Below the pieces are notes generated by a model. It was given only the letters and a program-made list of their open reading frames with translations, was not told the origin of the DNA and searched no databases. Below are positions 57,275 through 64,000 of a stretch of DNA of 64,000 bases, one piece after another. The position numbers and the translations under genes were made by a program. The stretch comes from Pectinophora gossypiella (taxonomy: Eukaryota; Arthropoda; Insecta; Lepidoptera; Gelechiidae), in NCBI RefSeq assembly GCF_024362695.1, contig NC_065415.1:11821438-11885437 (forward strand), written 5' to 3'. Numbering within the stretch: position 1 is the first letter of the stretch; every line of letters begins with the position of its first letter.

Positions 57275-57775
57275 ACGGCCTCTGTGGTCCAGTGGTTGAG
57301 CTTTGGGCTCACGATCCGGAGGTCCCCGGTTCGAATCCCGGTGGAGACAAATCACAAAAATCACTTTGTAATCTTTAGTTTGGTTAGGACATTACAGGCT
57401 GATCACCTGATTGGGATAACAACAGCTTAATCTAATTGTTTTACAATGTTACTTAACGACCTCCCTGGTCCAGTGGTTGAGCGCTCATGATCCTGAGGTC
57501 CCGGGTTCGATTCCCGGTGGGGAGATATCACAAATATTACTTTGTGGTCCCTAGTTTGATTAGAACATTACTGGCTGATCACCAGATTGTCCGAAAGTAA
57601 GATGATCTGTGCTTCGGAAGGCACGTTAAGCCGTTGGTCCCGGTTACTACTTACTGATGTAAGTAAGTAGTCGTTACATGAGCTATGTCAGGGGCCTTTG
57701 GCGGCTCAATAATAACCCTGACACCAGGGTTGATGAGGTTGATAATTCACCTCATAACCCACACGATAGAAGAAG
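57275..57775 (+). mobile_element. Composite SINE-A: two heads, one tail, one target duplication
   Basis: First head at 57275-57414 ('ggcctctgtggtccagtggt', B-box 'ggttcgaatcccggtggaga') stops at 'gatcacctgattggg'. After about 40 bp of other sequence a second head begins at 57454 ('acgacctccctggtccagtg') and runs through the full body to 'cacacgatagaagaag'. 'tatggagacata' at 57263-57274 and 57776-57787 flanks the whole pair, and nothing duplicates around the inner unit. It therefore looks like one insertion of a dimeric or template-switched molecule, or recombination after insertion. Confidence 0.8.
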
Positions 57776-57787
57776 TATGGAGACATA

Positions 57788-58345
57788 GGACTGCGACAAA
57801 TTCGTGCATAAGCTATTAACTGCTGTATAAATGTAAAATAAATTAAATCAATATGTATAAAGCAAACGATACAGTGTCCCAAAACAAATATACCGTGTGA
57901 TATAAATTGTTGTTTGATATATTACATCGGGATTCTGATCAGAACGATTCGATATCATAAAATACGCCGCCAAAAATCGTATTCGCTGACAGAATATTAA
58001 TTTTAGCTTATTGCTGTACCAATAAACGTACGAGGTGCAGTTTGCTCACATCTCTGTCTCTGACCATAATTTTGGATTTTATTGTTTTTATTATCAAAAA
58101 AGGTATTTCTTTTGCTTTTTAGTGATAAATAATGTTGATCGAGAGCGGTAAACTTACCGTCGAAGACCTTTCGTACGATATTAAAACCTATAACGACGAA
58201 AAATAAACAAACAAAAAATAGATAAGAATAAAAAAATATCTGTACCTAATTGATTATTTATATTTATTTCTAGCCTACAGCTAGGTATCTAGTACCCTTC
58301 ATCTTTTCATTAATTCGTGTAGGTGATTGAAAATTCGTTGACCTG
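57788..58345. other. AT-rich DNA without a gene
   Basis: Nothing recognised. Confidence 0.4.
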
Positions 58346-58502
58346 GGAGGTTAAACTGCCACATCGAAGAAAATTCATCTAATAAAGCAATATTGCAATT
58401 CGACATTTGCGCATAAAAAAGTAAGTGTGAAATGCAAACAAATGTCAAATAGCAATATTGCTTTCTTAGATGAATTGCTTCGATGTAGCCATTTTAACCC
58501 CC
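58346..58502. mobile_element. 157-bp palindromic MITE (Harbinger-like)
   Basis: The two arms are reverse complements over about 60 bp with a few mismatches: left 'ggaggttaaactgccacatc', right complement 'gggggttaaaatggctacat', both running on through 'agcaatattgc'. CTG precedes it and TTG follows. Together with the exact CAG pair around the 63205 copy, this suggests a 3-bp CWG-type target as in PIF/Harbinger. Non-coding. Confidence 0.8.
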
Positions 58503-59151
58503 TTGTTCTAACCACAGGAAGAAAATTTTTGTAAATACTATCCTAAGAATTTACACTCATAGTTTCAAAAGTTCAACTTTAAGTGACATTCAATAGAAAA
58601 AGGAACATTGTGTTTTGGTACGCTAATGAAATAAATATTAATATTGTTTCGGATTTTGAATGTGGTGTTGCCAAAATTTCTCGCATGCCCAATCACCCCC
58701 CGTTGTTCTTCGTGATAAACAAAACGAATGTTTAACAATAAACTGTGCAATTTTCGGCGATAAATTTAGAATTTAACGCCCTGCCGACTCTTTTATTAAG
58801 TGGTTATGTTAAGTTAGGTCCGTCATGGTATGCAATCTTCAGATCGCCAGTTTTTGCCAAATTGTTTTTGAGTATCTCTGATAACATCTGGGCATATAAG
58901 ACTGTGTTATTTGGAATAATAATGCTAATTTATGTCAGACACACAAATTTAATATGAAGAATTTTGTATTCGTATCAAAAAATAAGCAATGAAGATTGAA
59001 ATATATAATATTATAACAAAGTTAATAATTCCAAATGACAAGTAAAGGGGTGGCTAGAATGTGGAACTTCGTAATAGGGAAAGGAGAAGAATAATTCGGA
59101 TGGTATTATGTATATTATGTAAGTACTATACATATGACACTTCAATGTTAT

Positions 59152-59152
<1 letters not shown>
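58503..59152. other. AT-rich DNA without a gene
   Basis: Nothing recognised. Confidence 0.4.

Positions 59153-59187
<35 letters not shown>
59153..59187 (+). repeat. AG dinucleotide microsatellite
   Basis: About 17 uninterrupted AG units. Arginine/glutamate and leucine/serine repeats in frames across it are artefacts of the repeat. Confidence 0.95.
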
Positions 59188-59190
<3 letters not shown>

Positions 59191-59504
59191 GTTTATTTCG
59201 CAGTTTTGCACACACAAAAATCAAGCAAAAACAAAGAAGAAAAAAAAAACAGTAAGATTTTACAATAAAAATAAAAATTACAAACAAAGAAACATACAAA
59301 AGTTGTGTGCAGTCAGGAAAAAGGGGTACGACTCAGCGATGTGCTTGCTTCATACAATATGGAGCATGCGTCGCATTATTAGTTAGTTGCGTAGACTATA
59401 ATACTTACAACCTACTATTATTATACTTATAGCTCTCAACACCATTGCGCAGGATCTTCTGCATAAGTCTAGGCTCTTATCTCCTATTGGAGTTACCAAA
59501 TTTG

Positions 59505-59600
59505 TAGTCCTTACATGAACCATGTTAAGGGTCTTTAGTGACCCTGACGCCAGTGATGAGGGCGGTCTTCACCTCATAATCTACGCGAGAAAAGAAGAAT
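59505..59600 (+). mobile_element. Worn SINE-A tail
   Basis: 'ccttacatgaaccatgttaa', then 'gaccctgacgccag' and 'cacctcataatctacgcgag' follow the SINE-A tail order with small deletions. Confidence 0.55.
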
Positions 59601-59644
59601 ATAAGAGTATTTGTGATTATTTAACAAGTTTCAATAACATGGAC

Positions 59645-59899
59645 AAAACACAAAAATCACTTTGTAGTCCCTAGTTTGGTTATGACATTACAGGCTGATC
59701 ACCTGATTGTCCAAAAAGTAAGATGATCTGTGCTTCGGAAGGCACGTTAAGCCGTTGGTCCCGGTTACTACTTACTGATATAAGTAAGTAGTCGTTACAT
59801 GTGCCATGTCAGGGGCCTTTGGCGGCTCAATAATAACCCTGGCACTAGAGTTGATGAGGTTGGTAATTCACCTCACAACCCACACGATAGAAGAAGGAG
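59645..59899 (+). mobile_element. SINE-A without its tRNA-like head
   Basis: Begins 'aaaacacaaaaatcactttg' and runs through 'ggttatgacattacaggctg', 'tgcttcggaaggcacgttaa' and 'ggtcccggttactacttact' to 'cacacgatagaagaagg'. The body is well preserved; the pol III head is absent, so the copy was 5' truncated on insertion. Confidence 0.85.
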
Positions 59900-62411
59900 A
59901 CTAAACTTGTATTGTGTTTAGTTACAAAATAACTTCCTTCTTTGCCTAAAATATTTCTCTAAATTCAATAGTATATAGCGAGCTCTTGCAAATACAGATC
60001 AAACAAACGTTTCCAGGGAAGCCTCAACTCTAGAATTGCATATCTGTCCGCAAATACTCTCTTTAGAGACAACTGGAGCATGTTTGTTTTTGCATAAGTG
60101 CACCACAAAATGGGGTAGACTAGTCTCACAAAGAAAGAGGTTTATCTAGGTCACTGCGACAGTATACCCGTGGTCATTAGTCGAACAAAAGCGAGCTAGT
60201 TAAGGAATTGCACTATTGTTGCAAGATGTTTGGTAAGCTAGCTCTAGAGGACCCAAATACCAACGTTTGAGGGCTTAGATAACAATAGTTGTATAATTCT
60301 GTCATGTTAAGATGCTGTTGAGTTTCTTGCGCGGTTGAAGCACATTCTGAAGACAATGTGAAGAAACAAAACACGAATGTGAATTTGAGGAAAGAAAGTG
60401 ATACGAAGATGAAATCTCTAATCGAAGAAAGAAATAAAGTAAGTTTTGATTTTTTAATTTGTCAATGAACATAACAATTTTCGGTCAAAATTTCTACTGA
60501 TTGTTTGAGACACAAAATGATTGTCCATTTACTTACCAACAAAGATTTAGGTAGATTCTTAAATAATTTACGTTATCCAATTTTCATGCCTATTAATCTT
60601 TCATTCGAATAATGTAATTAGAGAATATTTTTGTTGTTGTTACGATATTGTAGATATAAATCCTAACGAGCCCTCGGAAAATATTTTCTTAAAACCTAAT
60701 TACTACAAGACGAGCCATTTATCAAAGGGCAAGTTTTTATCTGTGATCAAAGTGGAAAGTACTACTATGTTTTTGAAGGTTCACGCTCCAATAGCCCTTT
60801 GGCTTTACAAGTTTTTGTACGGTTTTCTGCGGTCGTTTCTTGATGGAAATCTAAACAAAGATGGGAAATAAAAGAGGCTTAATTGAATGCCAGATTTCAC
60901 GAAGTTTTGCTGTTTGGTGGCTTCTGGCGAGTTCTGCTGATGAATATTGTCAGACCTGATTTTGTCAAGTCCATCGACCTTGTTTACGTCCAATTTTTTT
61001 AGAAAAAGAAAAGGTATATCTTGAATTATAGACAAGTTTTTTCCCTCACATTGTCACCGTGATTATTAGTTTCACCGGCTTTCTTCCTAAAACGGACAGG
61101 GTCGATCCCCGGTACTTACATCAATGAGTTATTAATTTGTTTTAAGTGCAATTTTTCACTGACATAGTTGGCTCGATCATTATAAATGGCGATAAAGCTC
61201 GCCACCTAATACGTTGGTCCATCAAGCTTAGCGAAGTGTGGTTACTGTGTGCAACTTGCGATGTCCCACTGACTATCACAATTGGGAACGATATCACAGT
61301 TCTTTTTATTAACAAAAAAATAGGCTTGTGTTTAATTATATTTATAAGCTCTATCGTCTATTACATATTATGAGAACAAAGGAAGATATCATTATTGTAA
61401 GGTTAATATAAATTAGTTCATGTGGATTGTGCTATCAGGTAAGTAATTAATACTTACTACAATAACTGATACCGTTATTATCGTTAATCTCGAGAGCATG
61501 AGAATTATACATTTGTAACTATTTGACACAGAAGTATTTCTATTCATAATTATTTTATCATGCGCTAATGGATACGACATATCTATTCTACTAATTAAAA
61601 GATTTCTAGAATTTGTGTTTGCTGAATTTGTTTGTTGTAAGCGGACCCTGTGAAAAATGGGATACTGGTAGGTTGAAGATGATCACGATAAAAATTTGTA
61701 CGTGTTCAGTACCAAAAAATACACTTAATTTTAGTCGACAGAAAATATATTTTTATATATAACACAACTGTATGTTTTATTCCAAATTCAAATACACAGC
61801 GCTTTTGACAATCAAAATACAATTTAATTCAACAATCAAACTCCATTCATCTCTGAATCAAATGACGATTTCGGTCAATAAAATCCCCTCGTCGATCGTA
61901 TGGGGCAGAAACTTTGTTTTTACCGGCTACCGGATCTCGGAAATCGACGGTCAAACGAAACGTAAGGGTAGGCACTCACAATGCTTAAAGGCCAAAGAAT
62001 ATGAAAGGCCGAAGGTCGGAAAGTTTGATAATATTTACTTATATTGTAATATATACCATAACAGTAAGATGCCTGATAATTATGATGGTGAGTTATATGC
62101 GTAGATGAATTATGAAGTAGATAAGTAAAATAAGAATACGAATGATGAACTTACTTATGTAATTTCATCTTTTTCAAACACGAGCTTCAAAATTCAAGGA
62201 CACGACTTCGATGTTGTAAGTTTAAATACTTAATTTGTTAGATTTCAAGTAAAGCTTTTTTAGTAAAAGTATAAAGTCTGAACAAGAAGTCATCATTCCT
62301 TTAATATTTTTATTAAGAAAATACAATCTGCTATGTAAAGGTAAGTAATTTTGAAGTATAGGTTAACTGTGTAGATGTATACAGGTATAACAAGGAAAAA
62401 AATGACGAGTA
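59900..62411. other. 2.5 kb AT-rich DNA, one SINE-B scrap
   Basis: 'gtaagcggaccctgtgaaaa', then 'atgggata', at 61637-61664 is a piece of the SINE-B 3' region. An open frame at 61772-62104 has no recognised motif. No gene was identified. Confidence 0.45.
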
Positions 62412-62510
62412 AAAATTTTTTTTTTTTTTTGTATTGAGATTGATCTGCCTTGTGGCAGATCAATCAGGTCAGGTCAGGCCTGTATCCCCGAAGGGGTAGG
62501 CAGAGGTGTG
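62412..62510 (-). repeat. T tract, perfect hairpin and 'ccccgaaggggtaggcagag' repeat
   Basis: A run of T ending at 62430 looks like the A tail of a minus-strand retro-insertion. 62438-62449 'gattgatctgcc' is the exact complement of 62454-62465, with loop 'ttgt'. 'cctgtatccccgaaggggta' follows, a phrase I know from lepidopteran repeats. Confidence 0.55.
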
Positions 62511-63204
62511 TTGTATAAACAATCGTCGCGCGCTATGTTTAAGTCTCATGTAACAGGGACCAAATGTATAAGGAAATACTTATTTCCAATTCAACCCAAA
62601 GTAAAGACCACCCACGTCATCAGGTTCAGCCTTTATAAACACGTACCTTCAAATGCAAATAGTATGTTTAAAGAGAAGTACTGAATCCTGTCCCTCTTTA
62701 GTATTCCTCCTGCCTATTCTTTGCGGCGCTATCATGCACGGCGCACGGAAAGCGACGCGTGCGCGCAACGAACCGTCATCCTAATGACGCTGCAACGCCA
62801 TTGATATTGCGCGTATATCGCGCGTGTATTGCACGTTTGGACGCACGATTTACCACTACGCGCTATTTACCGCCCACCACGACACTAAGGGACTGCGCAC
62901 ACGGCGGACAATGGTCCGTAGCAGTGATATTTATGTATTAGGATAGCCGAAGTATTTTTTTTTGATAAAATTAAAGTTAAATGTCATTGTACTTTTATGT
63001 GATTTTATTGCTGTATTACAAGATTTTCCTAAATCCGAACGACTTTTCAATAAGTTTCCCAGCTTGGCCATAAAATAACTATTTTTAGAAGAAGGCCTAT
63101 TCTAGCTGTCCGCAAGAAGAATCTCATCATTTGACGAAAAAATCAATGAATAAAAAACAAAACAAGACATCGCTTGTTTTCAATGTAGGACCAAAAGAAA
63201 ACAG
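62511..63204. other. Non-coding DNA with a CpG-rich block
   Basis: 62720-62935 is clearly richer in G+C and in CpG ('gcgcacggaaagcgacgcgt', 'attgcgcgtatatcgcgcgt') than its surroundings. Its 60-residue frame lacks any known motif. The origin is unknown; a transposon remnant or a regulatory island are both possible. Confidence 0.4.
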
Positions 63205-63361
63205 CGGGGTTAAAATGGCCACGTCGAAGCAATTCATCTAAGAAAGCAATATTGCTATTTGATATTTGTTTGCATTGCGCACTTACTTTTATAGACGCAA
63301 ATGTCAAATTGCAATATTGCTTTCTTAGATGAATTGCTTCGATGTGGCCATTTTAACCCCC
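63205..63361. mobile_element. 157-bp palindromic MITE, best copy
   Basis: Left arm 'cggggttaaaatggccacgt', then 'cgaagcaattcatctaagaa', is matched by the right arm over about 60 bp with only a few differences. The unpaired centre contains 'tgcattgcgcacttactttt'. CAG flanks both ends (63202-63204 and 63362-63364). Orientation of the centre is opposite to the 58346 copy. Confidence 0.85.
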
Positions 63362-63912
63362 CAGTAATTATTAAAAACAAAGATTCTATGTAAAGTTTAA
63401 ACTACCTATAGTAAAATTATCTACTAGACAAGTTGCAAACAATTACAAGAACGACAGTGTAATTTAAGAATTTGACATGTCAACGTCAGTGATAGATGAC
63501 ACAGTCATTTTTTGCGAATACTCGTAGTGTCTTGACAACTTAAGTTCGCGGACAAAAGTAGTCATTTCTGTTCGGTAGACATTTTGTCCGTCGTTTGCTC
63601 AGCGACTTAGTCTGTGATCTATGGACGGACGCACTTTGTTTTAAAGTCTCAGGTTCAGCTTTATGGGGTGATTGAGTAATGGCTGGTGAAATTGTTTTTT
63701 CAATGGCTTTCCTGCTGCGGTGTGTTTGTTGGCATTCTTCAAATGGTCAGATTTATCACTCGCACTGTTATTAAAGAAAAAACTGACTAAGCTGTTAAAA
63801 CAGTAGTTTGACGTATTTTAATCGTAACTTAATTTTTTATTGAATATTTTTAACCAGCTTCAAAAAAGTAAGAGGTTATCAATTTGACCCGTATATACGT
63901 AATGTTGTTGAT
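63362..63912. other. AT-rich DNA without a gene
   Basis: Nothing recognised. A small patch at 63560-63640 is GC-richer with repeated 'gtccg'. Confidence 0.4.
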
Positions 63913-64000
63913 TCCTTAGAAAAGGTTCAATACGATCTACTCTGAACAGGCGTGCGTGTATGAAGCGATTGATGAACGTGGAGGAACCAAGAGAAGCATG
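63913..64000 (+). mobile_element. LINE-X fragment running off the window
   Basis: 'acgatctactctgaacaggc', 'gtgcgtgtatgaagcgattg' and 'atgaacgtggaggaacc' match LINE-X at 18440, 30072 and 38868. The frame up to the window end keeps RACMKRLMNVEE. The 3' tail lies beyond base 64000. Confidence 0.8.

Noticed and set aside
59011..59255. Frames with Ser-Leu or Arg-Glu repeats
   Set aside because: Translation of the AG microsatellite.
61772..62104. 110-residue frame
   Set aside because: Longest frame near the end of the window, but no motif and AT-driven composition; not enough to call a gene.

Overview
This is eukaryotic, AT-rich, gene-poor DNA. The repeats point strongly to a moth or butterfly (Lepidoptera). 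The window carries several short-repeat families that I recognise from lepidopteran genomes: tRNA-headed SINEs with long conserved bodies, a SINE with a 5S-rRNA-like head, RTE and Jockey LINE fragments, LINE/SINE tails ending in ATGT repeats, and the 'tttgcccgcgatttcgtccg' repeat. I found no convincing host protein-coding gene, no functional tRNA or rRNA gene, no CRISPR array and nothing bacterial. Nearly all short open frames are chance frames. The recognisable coding matter belongs to dead mobile elements.

Layout. Bases 1-800 hold a degraded dispersed repeat. Bases 2843-8075 are a repeat nest: a Tc1/mariner-like DNA transposon (TA target, matched terminal inverted repeats, DUF4817-type transposase remnant) that contains an RNase H-bearing LINE, itself split by a Jockey LINE with a perfect 12-bp target duplication. 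A MITE lies at 9.7 kb, a SINE with a 15-bp duplication at 10.9 kb, and then AT-rich single-copy-looking DNA runs to 15.4 kb. Bases 15486-16455 are a compact Mutator-like (MULE) element whose ends are arrays of a short motif. From 16 to 31 kb there are isolated SINEs, LINE tails and MITEs in otherwise featureless sequence, including one GC-richer open frame at 25.5 kb that I cannot identify. From 27 to 44 kb SINE and LINE pieces are dense, with an exact 181-bp duplication at 37.5 kb, a 5S/tRNA SINE at 42.9 kb and an open-framed RTE fragment at 44.4 kb. A 2.5-kb unit at 48157-50665 is bounded by perfect 27-bp inverted repeats and contains a second Jockey copy. From 54 to 60 kb come nested LINE tails, a third Jockey copy and a composite SINE with a single target duplication. 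The last part has a hairpin, a CpG-rich block, a palindromic MITE and a LINE fragment running off the end.

Names used here are my own. SINE-A: tRNA-like head 'gtggtccagtggttgag', tail 'cacacgatagaagaag'. SINE-B: head 'gccgtggtaacccagttgg', tail 'gggagatg'. SINE-C: tail 'gattacgggcgtgagtttat' plus ATGT repeats. SINE-D: 5S/tRNA chimeric head, TGATGA tail. LINE-X: LINE 3' ends with the same ATGT tail as SINE-C. How they fit together: two SINE/LINE pairs in the window share 3' ends (SINE-D with RTE, SINE-C with LINE-X), which suggests the LINE enzymes moved the SINEs in trans. At least nine insertions still have readable target duplications, so the order of nesting can be read directly. All family assignments come from reading the sequence and were not confirmed by database search.
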